Positions 6,929-14,619 of a stretch of DNA of 25,203 nucleotides are shown in pieces. A program made the position numbers and the translations under genes. A model generated the notes under the pieces. That model was not told the origin of the DNA. It did no database searches and was given only the letters and a program-made list of their open reading frames with translations. The stretch spans positions 1 to 25,203 of the forward strand of contig CAMLPZ010000023.1 of NCBI GenBank assembly GCA_946482045.1. The letters run 5' to 3'. How positions within the stretch are numbered: the stretch's first letter is position 1; every line of letters begins with the position of its first letter. Source of the stretch: an uncultured Asticcacaulis sp. Lineage in GTDB: Bacteria; Pseudomonadota; Alphaproteobacteria; Caulobacterales; Caulobacteraceae.

Positions 6929-6958
6929 CATTAAGCCAGTGCTTTTGAAAACGGTCAA
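6929..6958 (-). promoter_or_regulatory. Possible promoter of the cold-shock gene
   Basis: On the minus strand TTGACC (6958-6953) and TTAATG (6934-6929) are spaced 18 bases apart. This would give a leader of roughly 150 bases, usual for cold-shock mRNAs. The -10 match is modest. Confidence 0.3.
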
Positions 6959-7122
6959 CGCATTCCCTGATCGCCACCGTCAGGATGCGCAAATTTTCAG
7001 CGAAAATGGCGAAAATGTCCCACATACCCTGACCTCGTGGGAAATAATTGCGTACATCCTGTGTTTGTCAGACGGCGGAAGGTGCTATCCTGCCGCCAAT
7101 ATTCAGACTTTACGAGCCCGAC

Positions 7123-8208
7123 ATGCGTCCTTCCCTGCTGCGCCAGCGTTTGTTGAAAACGGTTCTGACACTGCCGCCGGCCATGCTGCGCTTCCTTGCT
7201 GGCGGAGGAGTCGTCTACCAGGACGGCCGGACGCTCGATCCGCAAATCCAGTTCCTGTGGCGCGGCTATTTCGCCAAAGGGGACGTGGCGCTGCTCACCA
7301 TGCGCGGCAAGACGCTGGAACAGGCGCGCCAGGAATGGGCCGAAACCGTCGCGCTGCTGGGCCAGCCATCGCAGGTCCGGGTGAAGGTCGAGGAGATCAC
7401 CAGCGAAACCGTGCGCGGCCTGCATATCCGCCCCGCAGCCGTCTCTGCGGATGCGCCCCTGCTCGTCTTTTTCCCCCAGGGCAGCGGCGTCCTGGGCGGC
7501 CCCGGCCTGTCGCGCGCCTTCTGCTCTGCGCTGGCCCATGAGGCACGCTGCCCGGTCTTCATCCCGAACCTACGCATGGCGCCGATTCATCGCTTCCCGA
7601 CGGCATTCGAAGACGCCCGTGATGCGCTTGTGTGGGCCCAGGCCAACGCCGGGCGGCTGGGGGCCCGCGAAGGCAGGACTGCTATCGGCGGCATTCTGAC
7701 AGGCGCCAATTTGGCTGTCCGGCTGTGCATCGACCTGAAGCGCGAATTCAAGTCCCTGCCCGTCGCGCAATTGCTGATCACACCGCTTGTTGACCTAAGC
7801 GACCCACGCCTGAAGGGCGGGAATATGGCCGGATGGCCCATTACCGGCGGCGATATCGAGACGCTGATCGGACACTACGCCGGTGCCGATACCGACCTGA
7901 CGGATCCGCGTGTTTCGCCGGCACTCGAAAAGCTCATTGTCGGCCAGCCGCGCACCCTGGCTGTGTCGGCAGGGCTCGATCCGCTGGCCGCGCAGACTGA
8001 AGCCTTCGTCAAACGCCTGCTCGCCGCCCGCGTAAATGTCGTCTATCGCCGTTATGACACGCTGCCGCTCGGTTTCGACCTGCTGACAGGCATCGTCGAT
8101 GCGTCTTACTCCGCCGTTCAGGACATTGCCCACCTTTGGGCGGAGCTTCTGCGAACGGGCCAGCCAGACGGCGCCGAGGTGCCTGATTCCATGCAGGACA
8201 TAGCGTGA
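7123..8208 (+). CDS. HSL-family alpha/beta hydrolase fold protein, catalytic residues lost
   Basis: The 361-residue product aligns by eye with the hormone-sensitive-lipase esterase family. LRMAPIHRFPTAFEDARDALVW corresponds to the family YRLAPEHPFPAAxxD segment, ANLAVRL follows the nucleophile elbow, and SAGLDPLAAQTEAFVKRL carries the acid (Asp286). The other active-site positions have changed. The HGGG oxyanion motif reads P-Q-G-S (118-121). The elbow GDSAG reads GILTG (190-194), so the serine is Leu192. The catalytic His before Gly-Phe is Leu316. It is thus predicted to be inactive as an esterase and may serve binding or scaffolding. The ATG at 7123 is preferred; an upstream in-frame start at 7048 adds a non-family extension. 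Its stop overlaps the DUF1285 start by 4 bases (GTGA). Confidence 0.8.
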   Translation: MRPSLLRQRLLKTVLTLPPAMLRFLAGGGVVYQDGRTLDPQIQFLWRGYFAKGDVALLTMRGKTLEQARQEWAETVALLGQPSQVRVKVEEITSETVRGLHIRPAAVSADAPLLVFFPQGSGVLGGPGLSRAFCSALAHEARCPVFIPNLRMAPIHRFPTAFEDARDALVWAQANAGRLGAREGRTAIGGILTGANLAVRLCIDLKREFKSLPVAQLLITPLVDLSDPRLKGGNMAGWPITGGDIETLIGHYAGADTDLTDPRVSPALEKLIVGQPRTLAVSAGLDPLAAQTEAFVKRLLAARVNVVYRRYDTLPLGFDLLTGIVDASYSAVQDIAHLWAELLRTGQPDGAEVPDSMQDIA

Positions 8209-8732
8209 AAGGCCTGCTCGACTTTTACAGCGCCCACGGCGATGCCCCGGCCAACGCCCTGCCTGTCGACCAGTGGCATCCGGCCTTCTGCGGCGATATC
8301 GACATGCGCATCGCGTCGAACGGCGTCTGGTTCTACAATGGCACGCCGATCGAACGGCCGGCCATGGTGCGGCTGTTTTCTCGTATCCTACGGCGCGAGG
8401 GCGGCAGCTACTACCTGGTGACACCGGCCGAAAAGGTCCGGATAACGGTCGATGATGTGCCTTTCGTGGCCATCAGCATGACGGTCGAGGCAGAGGCGCT
8501 CACTTTTCATACCCATGTCGGCGATATGGTTACGGCAGACGCAGACCACCCCTTACGCTTCGAGACCGACGCGGATGGCGCGGTCCGCCCCTATATCATG
8601 GTGCGTGGCGCTCTCGAAGCCCGCCTGACACCCGCCGTGGCGCGTGAGCTTCTGGCGCTTGCCATCCCCCGTGACGGATGGTTCGGTGTCTCATCGAAAG
8701 GCGTATCTTTCGCCATTGCGCCAACACCTTAA
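8205..8732 (+). CDS. DUF1285 domain protein
   Basis: The 175-residue product matches the DUF1285 pattern: HPAFCGDIDMRIASNGVWFYNGTPIERPAMVRLFSRILRREGGSYYLVTPAEKVRITVDDVPFVAISM, then a beta-rich C-terminal half. It is soluble, with no signal peptide. The alternating strands look like a small two-domain beta-rich fold. The molecular role of the family is not known to me. It starts at a GTG inside the end of the previous gene, so translation is probably coupled to the inactive hydrolase-fold protein. That is the best clue to a joint role. Confidence 0.88.
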   Translation: MKGLLDFYSAHGDAPANALPVDQWHPAFCGDIDMRIASNGVWFYNGTPIERPAMVRLFSRILRREGGSYYLVTPAEKVRITVDDVPFVAISMTVEAEALTFHTHVGDMVTADADHPLRFETDADGAVRPYIMVRGALEARLTPAVARELLALAIPRDGWFGVSSKGVSFAIAPTP

Positions 8733-8733
8733 C

Positions 8734-8807
8734 AGATGACTAACCCGTTCAGGCTGGGTTCAGGTTCAATTGTGTAATATCTGAAACATGGGCCTGTTCA
8801 GTCATCT
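8734..8807 (+). promoter_or_regulatory. Upstream control region of RcnB-like gene: 11-bp direct repeat and flanking inverted repeat
   Basis: GTTCAGG occurs at 8747-8753 and 8758-8764, an 11-base period equal to one helical turn. A shortened third unit, GTTCA, runs on at 8764-8768. AGATGACT (8734-8741) and AGTCATCT (8800-8807) flank the region as a perfect 8-bp inverted repeat. Tandem sites with this period are typical of OmpR/PhoB-type response regulators. That assignment is inference. Confidence 0.4.
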
Positions 8808-8824
8808 CGTTTTAGGGTGTCGCC

Positions 8825-9271
8825 ATGAAGAAGATTTTTAGCGCCGCTGCCCTTGGCCTGGTTGTCGCCATCAGTTCACTGAGCGCACCGGCCTCGGCCC
8901 TGGCTTTTGACCGCTACGACCGTCACGATCGCTATGATCGCCACGACCGTGGAGACCGTTGGGACCGGCATGATCGCCGCGATCGTGGAGATCGCTGGGA
9001 CCGCCGTGATCGCCACGACCGTTGGGATCGCCGCGACCGCCGCAGCTATGACCGTGGATATCACAGGGGCTGGCGCGATCGGTCCGATTGGCGCCGGGGT
9101 GGCTATGTGTCCTATTCCGACTGGAACCGTGGCTATTACGTTGACTATCGCCGCCATCGTCACCTCTACGCCCCGCCGCGTGGCTATGAGTGGCGCCGCG
9201 TCGACAATAACTACGTCCTCGCCGCGGTCGCGACCGGCCTGATTGCTGGCCTGATCATCGGTAATTATTAA
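8825..9271 (+). CDS. Secreted RcnB-like protein with Asp-Arg repeat tract
   Basis: The 148-residue precursor starts with a clear Sec signal peptide (MKKIFSAAALGLVVAISSLS then APASALA, cleavage near residue 27). Next comes a tract at about residues 29-80 made of Asp-Arg pairs separated by Tyr, His, Gly, Trp or Arg (roughly 17 DR pairs). A Trp/Tyr/Gly-rich segment follows. The C-terminus YAPPRGYEWRRVDNNYVLAAVATGLI matches the RcnB family signature (PPxGYxWxxxxxxYxL). It ends in a short hydrophobic stretch. RcnB is a periplasmic protein of nickel/cobalt homeostasis in enterobacteria; in Caulobacterales such proteins are diverse and function is unproven. The Asp/His/Arg repeat could bind metal or anionic polymer. 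An AGGGTG site precedes ATG 8825. A UUCG terminator follows. Confidence 0.85.
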   Translation: MKKIFSAAALGLVVAISSLSAPASALAFDRYDRHDRYDRHDRGDRWDRHDRRDRGDRWDRRDRHDRWDRRDRRSYDRGYHRGWRDRSDWRRGGYVSYSDWNRGYYVDYRRHRHLYAPPRGYEWRRVDNNYVLAAVATGLIAGLIIGNY

Positions 9272-9337
9272 GCGAGCGATATACCGAAAAGTGCAAAGCG
9301 GTTTTCGGCGAGATATCGCGGCCAACAAAAATATATG

Positions 9338-9365
9338 GCGCCTTCCTTCGGGGAGGCGCTTTTTT
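9338..9365 (+). terminator. UUCG-loop terminator between rcnB-like gene and dxs
   Basis: GCGCCTTCC (9338-9346) pairs with GGGAGGCGC (9351-9359) with one T-G pair, closed by a TTCG tetraloop and followed by six T. Read on the other strand it begins right after the dxs stop and is followed by an AT-rich stretch with five T. It probably works in both directions. Confidence 0.85.
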
Positions 9366-11292
9366 ACCGCTTGATCGCCTTGACGGCTTCGGCTTCCAGG
9401 CCCAGCGCCTGCAACGCGGTGAGCGTTATACCGGCGGCGTCGAGCCCAGCCTGGGCATACATGGCCGGCATACTGTCCTGGTCCTGGAAGACATCCGGGA
9501 GGGTCAGGGTGCGGATCTTGAGGCCCGCGTCGAACGCACCTTCGCGGGCGAGCAGATGCAGCACAAAGGCGCCGAAGCCGCCTTCGGCCCCCTCCTCGAC
9601 CGTAATCAGACATTCGTGTTCACGCGCCAGGCGCAGCACCAGGTCGCGATCCACCGGCTTGGCGAAGCGGGCATCGGCAACCGTCGTAGATAGCCCGCGC
9701 GCCGCCAGCATGTCCGCCGCCTTAAGCGCATCCGTCAGGCGCGTGCCCAGCGATAGAATAGCGACCTTGGAGCCTTCGCGAACAATTCGGCCCTTGCCGA
9801 TCTGAAGCGCTTCCGCCATTGCCGGGATTTCCACGCCGACGCCTTCGCCGCGTGGATAACGGAAGGCGCAGGGGCCCGCGTCATAGTCGCGCGCCGTGGC
9901 GATCATCGCCGCCAGTTCGGCTTCGTCCGCCGCCGCCATGATCATCATGTTCGGCAGGGCGCCCAGATAGCCGATATCAAAGGTACCGGCATGCGTTGCG
10001 CCATCGGCCCCGACAAGGCCGGCCCGGTCGATGGCGAAACGCACCGGCAGGTTCTGCAAGGCGACGTCGTGCGCCACCTGGTCGTAACCGCGTTGCAGAA
10101 AGGTCGAATAAAGCGCGCAGAACGGCTTCATGCCATCGGCGGCCAGGCCGGCGGCAAAGGTGACGGCGTGTTGTTCGGCGATGCCGACATCGTAGGTCCG
10201 GTCGGGAAAAACCTCGGCGAAGCGGTCGAGCCCAGTGCCCGAAGGCATGGCGGCGGTGATCGCCACGACTTTGGGGTCGACCCGCGCCTGCTTGATCAGC
10301 TCGGCAGCGAAGACCTCTGTATAGCTGGGTGCGTTCGACTTCGGCTTGGACTGCTCGCCGGTAATGACGTCGAACTTGGCGACGCCATGATACTTGTCCG
10401 ACGCACTTTCTGCGTGGATATAGCCCTTGCCCTTTTGGGTGACGACGTGAACCAGCACTGGACGATCATTGATACCGCGCACGCGCTTCAGGACCGCCAG
10501 AACGTGCTCCATATTGTGGCCATCGATCGGTCCGACATAATAGAAGCCCAGCTCTTCGAAAAAGGTGCCGCCCGTGACATAGGTGCGCGAAAACTCCTCG
10601 CCCTTGCGCACCATTTCGTACAGCGGGCGCGGCAGGTGCTCGGCGACCTGGCGACCGAAACGGCGGATCGACTGATAGGTGCCGCCCGAGACCAGGTTGG
10701 CCAGGTAGGCACTCATACCGCCGACCGGCGGCGCGATCGACATGTCGTTGTCGTTGAGAATAACCGTCAGGTTTTTGGTCGTTTCGGCGGCATTGTTCAT
10801 CGCTTCATAGGCCATGCCTGCCGACATCGAGCCGTCGCCGATGACCGCCACCACCTTGTTGGTCCCGCCCTTCAGGTCGCGCGCGGCGCAGAAGCCAAGC
10901 GCCGCCGAGATCGACGTCGCGGCATGGGCGGCGCCGAATGGGTCATAGGCGCTCTCCGAACGCTTGGTGAAACCCGACAACCCTCCGCCCTGGCGCAAGG
11001 TGCGGATACGGTCACGGCGGCCGGTCAGTATCTTGTGCGGATAGGTCTGGTGGCCTACGTCCCAGATGAGTATATCGTTCGGTGTATCGAATACGTGGTG
11101 CAGCGCGACTGTCAGTTCGACCACTCCCAGCGCCGAGCCCAGATGTCCGCCGATCTTGGAGACGACGTCGATGGTTTCGGCGCGCACTTCCTCAGCCAGC
11201 GCCTTCAGCTCCGTGCCGTTCAACTCATGGATTTTGGCTGGATTGAACCCTTCGCTGCCGTGCAGCGTGTCGAGGATCGGGGTTTCAGGCAT
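9364..11292 (-). CDS. dxs: 1-deoxy-D-xylulose-5-phosphate synthase
   Basis: The 642-residue protein has full Dxs length. It condenses pyruvate and glyceraldehyde 3-phosphate to 1-deoxyxylulose 5-phosphate, the first step of the MEP isoprenoid pathway, using thiamine diphosphate. Visible motifs are [18 protein letters not shown] (His50), [16 protein letters not shown] (His81), and the metal/cofactor motif [16 protein letters not shown] at 152-167. [17 protein letters not shown] carries the catalytic Glu, and [19 protein letters not shown] belongs to the transketolase pyrimidine domain. The C-terminal transketolase domain follows. It is last in a minus-strand run with ispA, xseB and a phosphatase, 53 bases after ispA. 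This arrangement is widespread in alphaproteobacteria. Confidence 0.98.
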   Translation of the reverse strand: MPETPILDTLHGSEGFNPAKIHELNGTELKALAEEVRAETIDVVSKIGGHLGSALGVVELTVALHHVFDTPNDILIWDVGHQTYPHKILTGRRDRIRTLRQGGGLSGFTKRSESAYDPFGAAHAATSISAALGFCAARDLKGGTNKVVAVIGDGSMSAGMAYEAMNNAAETTKNLTVILNDNDMSIAPPVGGMSAYLANLVSGGTYQSIRRFGRQVAEHLPRPLYEMVRKGEEFSRTYVTGGTFFEELGFYYVGPIDGHNMEHVLAVLKRVRGINDRPVLVHVVTQKGKGYIHAESASDKYHGVAKFDVITGEQSKPKSNAPSYTEVFAAELIKQARVDPKVVAITAAMPSGTGLDRFAEVFPDRTYDVGIAEQHAVTFAAGLAADGMKPFCALYSTFLQRGYDQVAHDVALQNLPVRFAIDRAGLVGADGATHAGTFDIGYLGALPNMMIMAAADEAELAAMIATARDYDAGPCAFRYPRGEGVGVEIPAMAEALQIGKGRIVREGSKVAILSLGTRLTDALKAADMLAARGLSTTVADARFAKPVDRDLVLRLAREHECLITVEEGAEGGFGAFVLHLLAREGAFDAGLKIRTLTLPDVFQDQDSMPAMYAQAGLDAAGITLTALQALGLEAEAVKAIKR

Positions 11293-11345
11293 ACTGTGCG
11301 CAAACCGGTTTCTGGCGGAACCTAATCAGGAAAAAGAGAGCGGGT

Positions 11346-12260
11346 TCAGTTGCGCCGATTGAGTACGAAGTCAACACTGTCGCGTAAGTATCGCGCCTTT
11401 CCGCCGAAAATATCAAGCCTGGATTTGGCCTGTTCACTGAGCATTTTGACGCGAGCCTTGGCCTCGTCCAGCCCCAGCAGAGTCACGAAGTTGGTCTTGC
11501 CCTTCTCGGCGTCCTTGCCGCCCGACGCCTTGCCCATCTCCTCCGGGTCGCCTTCGACATCGAGCACATCGTCGGCGATCTGGTAGGCCAGGCCGAGGTC
11601 CTGGGCGAAATGCATCAGGGCCATGCCGTCGCGTTCGGGCGCGTCGGCAATGACCAGCGGGATTTCAAAGGCGTAGACGATCAGCGCGCCGGTCTTCAGA
11701 CGCTGCATCCGCGCCACCCCGCCCAGATCGTCGTGTACGCCGATCAGATCGATCATCTGGCCGCCGGCCATACCCAAAGCACCGGAAGCCTGGGCCAGCA
11801 GGCGCACCAGTTCGCAGCGCACCGCCGGGTCCTCGTGCGTGTCTTCGCTAGCCAGGATTTCAAAGGCAATGCTTTGCAGGGCGTCGCCGGCCAGGACGGC
11901 AGTGGCTTCGTCATAGGCGCGGTGAACGGTCAGTTGGCCGCGGCGGATATCATCGTCGTCCATGCACGGCAGGTCGTCGTGGACCAGACTATAGGCGTGA
12001 ATGCATTCGAGCGCGCAGGCCGCACGCAGCACCGAGTTCTCGTCGGCATCGAACAGACGCGCGGTTTCCAGCGCGAAGAAGGGCCGGATGCGCTTGCCGG
12101 GCCCGAGCGCCGCATAGCGCATGGCTTCGGTCAGGCGGCTCTCGGCCCCCTCGCCGCGCGGCAAGAGCTGATCAAGCGCCAGGGTCACCAGGTCGGCCGT
12201 TTCGGCTAGCCGCTGCTGTAACGGGGGCATGTCGGAATTGGCGGCGACCGGTGTGAACAT
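11346..12260 (-). CDS. ispA: Farnesyl diphosphate synthase (polyprenyl synthetase)
   Basis: The 304-residue product is a short-chain trans-isoprenyl diphosphate synthase that builds geranyl and farnesyl diphosphate from C5 units, feeding ubiquinone, undecaprenyl and hopanoid synthesis. The first Asp-rich motif is [10 protein letters not shown] (95-104). The second is QIADDVLD with Asp230, Asp231 and Asp234. GPGKRIRP (53-60) binds diphosphate. LKTGALI and [10 protein letters not shown] are also typical. The start at 12260 overlaps the xseB stop (TAATG); a longer frame upstream runs through xseB and is not real. It is encoded between xseB and dxs, as usual for the group. Confidence 0.97.
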   Translation of the reverse strand: MFTPVAANSDMPPLQQRLAETADLVTLALDQLLPRGEGAESRLTEAMRYAALGPGKRIRPFFALETARLFDADENSVLRAACALECIHAYSLVHDDLPCMDDDDIRRGQLTVHRAYDEATAVLAGDALQSIAFEILASEDTHEDPAVRCELVRLLAQASGALGMAGGQMIDLIGVHDDLGGVARMQRLKTGALIVYAFEIPLVIADAPERDGMALMHFAQDLGLAYQIADDVLDVEGDPEEMGKASGGKDAEKGKTNFVTLLGLDEAKARVKMLSEQAKSRLDIFGGKARYLRDSVDFVLNRRN

Positions 12261-12496
12261 TACTCGAAGCTCGCCGGCGCAGTGCCTTCGACCACACCCG
12301 ACTTCGACAGCGAGATTTTTTCGACCTGCAGGCGGGCGGCCTCGAGACGCATTTCGCACAAGGCCTTGAGCTCAGCGCCGCGCTTATAGAGGTCCAGGGA
12401 CTTTTCCAGCGGCGCCTGCCCTGATTCGAGCTCGGAGACGATCTTTTCGAGTTCCTTCAGGGCTTCTTCGAAGGACAGCCCGTTTACTTCACTCAT
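12260..12496 (-). CDS. xseB: Exodeoxyribonuclease VII small subunit
   Basis: The 78-residue protein has the XseB signature: [37 protein letters not shown], then [15 protein letters not shown]. It forms a helical hairpin that binds the XseA catalytic subunit and makes the active exonuclease VII, which degrades single-stranded DNA. Length is typical. Its ATG follows directly on the stop of the phosphatase gene, and its stop overlaps the ispA start by one base. xseA is not in the window. Confidence 0.96.
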   Translation of the reverse strand: MSEVNGLSFEEALKELEKIVSELESGQAPLEKSLDLYKRGAELKALCEMRLEAARLQVEKISLSKSGVVEGTAPASFE

Positions 12497-13150
12497 CTAT
12501 CGCTCCTTCAACTCGTAGCGGCGGCACCCCCAGTACTGAAACCCCTGCTCTACCGTCTTTATATAGCCCATTTTCTTCAGTTCAAGGCTGATCATTAGGT
12601 TGAAATAGCCGTGGGCGAGAACCAGCACGTCGCCGCCTTCGCGCGCCTTTTCGACCAGGAAATCAGCGGCCTTTTTTGCCCGTTGCACGGCCTGGTGACG
12701 CGTTTCCGGTGCATTATGATTGTCGGTGTACCACCACCACAGACGCGACACCGTCCCCCACCCCCACGACTTCGGCGACAGCTTGATCCAGGTTGGCAGG
12801 TGCGGCGGCGGCAGCGGCGCCTCGACCAGCATGTCAAGCTGTTCAAACGGCCGTTTGCCGCAGACAGCATGGGCGGTCTCGATCGAGCGCCTGATGGTGG
12901 AGGAATAGATGTAGCGCGCTTCGCGCGCGAACTTGTCCAGGCAGTGCGGCGGGGTCTGGCCGGCCAGCAACCCGGCGGCCTCGTATTTTGCCCACCATTC
13001 CTCATAGCCGCGCCAGTCGAGCATCACGCGCCGCGACAGGTCCGGCTCGCCGTGGCGGACAAGAGTGATGGCGCCCGGTGACGCCGTGACGACAGGCCTT
13101 GCGTTCGTTCTTACGCCCTCGCCCTCATCCACTCGTGTTATGTCCTGCAC
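12497..13150 (-). CDS. Histidine phosphatase family protein
   Basis: The 217-residue product has the phosphoglycerate-mutase-like fold. The catalytic motif is LVRHGEPD with His33. Family phosphate-pocket positions follow: SSTIRRSIETA (83-93, with the conserved Arg), Glu110 in VEAPLPPP, and His180-Gly181 in LVLAHG. It is predicted to be an active small-molecule or phosphoprotein phosphatase; the substrate is unknown. A Trp-rich stretch (SWGWGTVSRLWWWYTD, 128-143) stands out and may shape the substrate pocket. The start is taken at GTG 13150; another GTG six codons downstream is possible. It leads the operon with xseB, ispA and dxs and has no gap to xseB. A link to isoprenoid phosphate metabolism is tempting but unproven. 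Confidence 0.85.
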   Translation of the reverse strand: MQDITRVDEGEGVRTNARPVVTASPGAITLVRHGEPDLSRRVMLDWRGYEEWWAKYEAAGLLAGQTPPHCLDKFAREARYIYSSTIRRSIETAHAVCGKRPFEQLDMLVEAPLPPPHLPTWIKLSPKSWGWGTVSRLWWWYTDNHNAPETRHQAVQRAKKAADFLVEKAREGGDVLVLAHGYFNLMISLELKKMGYIKTVEQGFQYWGCRRYELKER

Positions 13151-13263
13151 CGCGCCCCCAAATCGCCGAGCCCGGGTTCACCAGATTCGGAATTGGTTGT
13201 TAATCGAGCGACCGTCGTAACGTCAGTGCCTTATCGAGACAAGTGTTTTATGGCGCGGCCGGC

Positions 13264-14505
13264 TCAGTCTGCCCGCTGCAACTGAAGGTGGACGACATTG
13301 GTCCGCTCCGTGCGGAAACCGGCTTCACAATAGGCCAGGTAGAATAGCCACAACTTGCGGAACGGGTCGTCAAACCCGTGGATACGTCCCTCGTGCCAGG
13401 CCTTCTCAAACCGTAACGCCCACTGCTTCAGGGTTTCGGCATAGTCCTTGCCAAAGGTGAAGTCGGACACGAGCTTAAGGCCCGCGGCGCGCGAATGCTC
13501 GGCCAGCTTGGTCAGAGACGGTAGCATGCCACCTGGAAAAATATACTTCTGGATGAAATCGGCGCGCTGGCGATAATCTTCGAACATATCGTCGGCGATA
13601 GTGATGATCTGGAGGCCGGCCTTGCCGCCTGTCTTGAGCACCTCATGCACCTTATCGAAATAGGCGCCCCAATAGCTTTCGCCGACCGCTTCGAACATTT
13701 CGATCGACACCACGGCGTCGTATTCACCTTCGATATCGCGGTAATCCATCAGCTTGATCTCGACCTTGTCACTCAAACCCAGACGCTCCATGCGCTCGAC
13801 AGCATAGTCAAGTTGGGCCTGGCTGATGGTTATGCCGGTGACGTGCGCGCCAATGGTTTCAGCGGCGTACTGGGCAAAGCCACCCCAACCGCAACCGATT
13901 TCCAGCACGTGCTGGCCGGGCTTGAGGTCGACCAGTTTCGCCAGCCGCTCATATTTGGCAATCTGGGCGGCAGTCAGATCATCCTTGGCCCCGCCGTCGA
14001 ACAGGGCCGACGAATAGGTCATGCTCTTATCGAGCCACTTGTCGTAGAAGCTGTTGCCGAGATCATAGTGCGCAAAGATGTTCCGCCGCGAACCCGCCTT
14101 GGTGTTCTTGCGCAGGGCGTGGACAAGTCGGTTGATCATCCGTGTGACGATATTGCCGGTGAACAGTTGGCCCAGCTTTTTCGAATTGAGCGTCAGGACT
14201 TCCAGCAGGGTCGCGAGGTCAGGCGTATCCCACTCGTTGTCCTTGTAGCCGTCGCAAAAGCCGATATCTCCCGACGCCAGGACCCGCTTGATGAAGTTGA
14301 AGTCCTTGACCTGCAGGACGGCTGACGGGCCGGGCTTCTGCCCATGTAGCAGCAGGTGCTTGCCGTTGGGAAAGACAATGTCGAGACGGCCTACATCCCA
14401 CGCCCTCTGCAGCATGGCCACGCCTTTGCGCGCCATCAGCGGAACATCGTTAAGAGCGGCCTTTGGAAGGCTATCGGAAAGCGTTGCGGCGGAAGCGGAC
14501 GACAT
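13264..14505 (-). CDS. Cyclopropane-fatty-acyl-phospholipid synthase family methyltransferase
   Basis: The 413-residue protein is of the CFA synthase/mycolic acid methyltransferase type. These enzymes use S-adenosylmethionine to add a methylene across the double bond of membrane phospholipid acyl chains. The N-terminal lipid-binding part includes SGDIGFCDGYKDNEWDTPDL. The catalytic part starts at AHYDLGNSFYDKWLDKSMTYSSALF (145-169). The SAM motif is LEIGCGWGGF (201-210), followed by TGITISQAQLDYA. EMFEAVGESYWGAYFDKV and the GGMLPS segment are typical active-site regions. The end LAYCEAGFRTERTNVVHLQL is the normal C-terminus. Related fatty-acid methyltransferases cannot be excluded. Upstream are 114 gene-free bases that should hold its promoter. 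Confidence 0.9.
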   Translation of the reverse strand: MSSASAATLSDSLPKAALNDVPLMARKGVAMLQRAWDVGRLDIVFPNGKHLLLHGQKPGPSAVLQVKDFNFIKRVLASGDIGFCDGYKDNEWDTPDLATLLEVLTLNSKKLGQLFTGNIVTRMINRLVHALRKNTKAGSRRNIFAHYDLGNSFYDKWLDKSMTYSSALFDGGAKDDLTAAQIAKYERLAKLVDLKPGQHVLEIGCGWGGFAQYAAETIGAHVTGITISQAQLDYAVERMERLGLSDKVEIKLMDYRDIEGEYDAVVSIEMFEAVGESYWGAYFDKVHEVLKTGGKAGLQIITIADDMFEDYRQRADFIQKYIFPGGMLPSLTKLAEHSRAAGLKLVSDFTFGKDYAETLKQWALRFEKAWHEGRIHGFDDPFRKLWLFYLAYCEAGFRTERTNVVHLQLQRAD

Positions 14506-14619
14506 GCGGAAACAGCCTTTCGTTTAAGTGATTCAACACCTTGTACGACACGCTGCTGGAGCCGGATCGGTCACCAACTCCGTTAAATATGAGGGACAAA
14601 AATCAGAAAACAATATGGC

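Larger units (their letters stand above)
6771..7122. other. Divergent intergenic region, cold-shock leader and hydrolase promoter
   Basis: These 352 bases hold no convincing gene. On the minus strand a probable leader for the cold-shock gene carries a perfect hairpin at 6806-6823. A possible promoter for it lies at 6929-6958. ATTTTC and GAAAAT form an inverted repeat at 6993-7007. Near the plus-strand gene, GGCGGaAGG and CCTgCCGCC (7074-7097) form an imperfect hairpin about 25 bases before the start codon. TTGTCA at 7066 and TATCCT at 7086 could alternatively be a promoter there. Confidence 0.5.

Noticed and set aside
8908..9062. CRISPR-like or DNA microsatellite array
   Set aside because: The repeat is at the peptide level inside a coding frame, with varied synonymous codons and no spacers.
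8876..9613. 245-codon minus-strand frame and a 111-codon plus-strand frame over the RcnB-like gene
   Set aside because: The GAYCGY repeat lacks stop codons in several frames. Only the frame with the signal peptide and RcnB ending is credible.
9991..11325. 444-codon open frame on the plus strand
   Set aside because: It is antisense to dxs; composition is that of a shadow frame.
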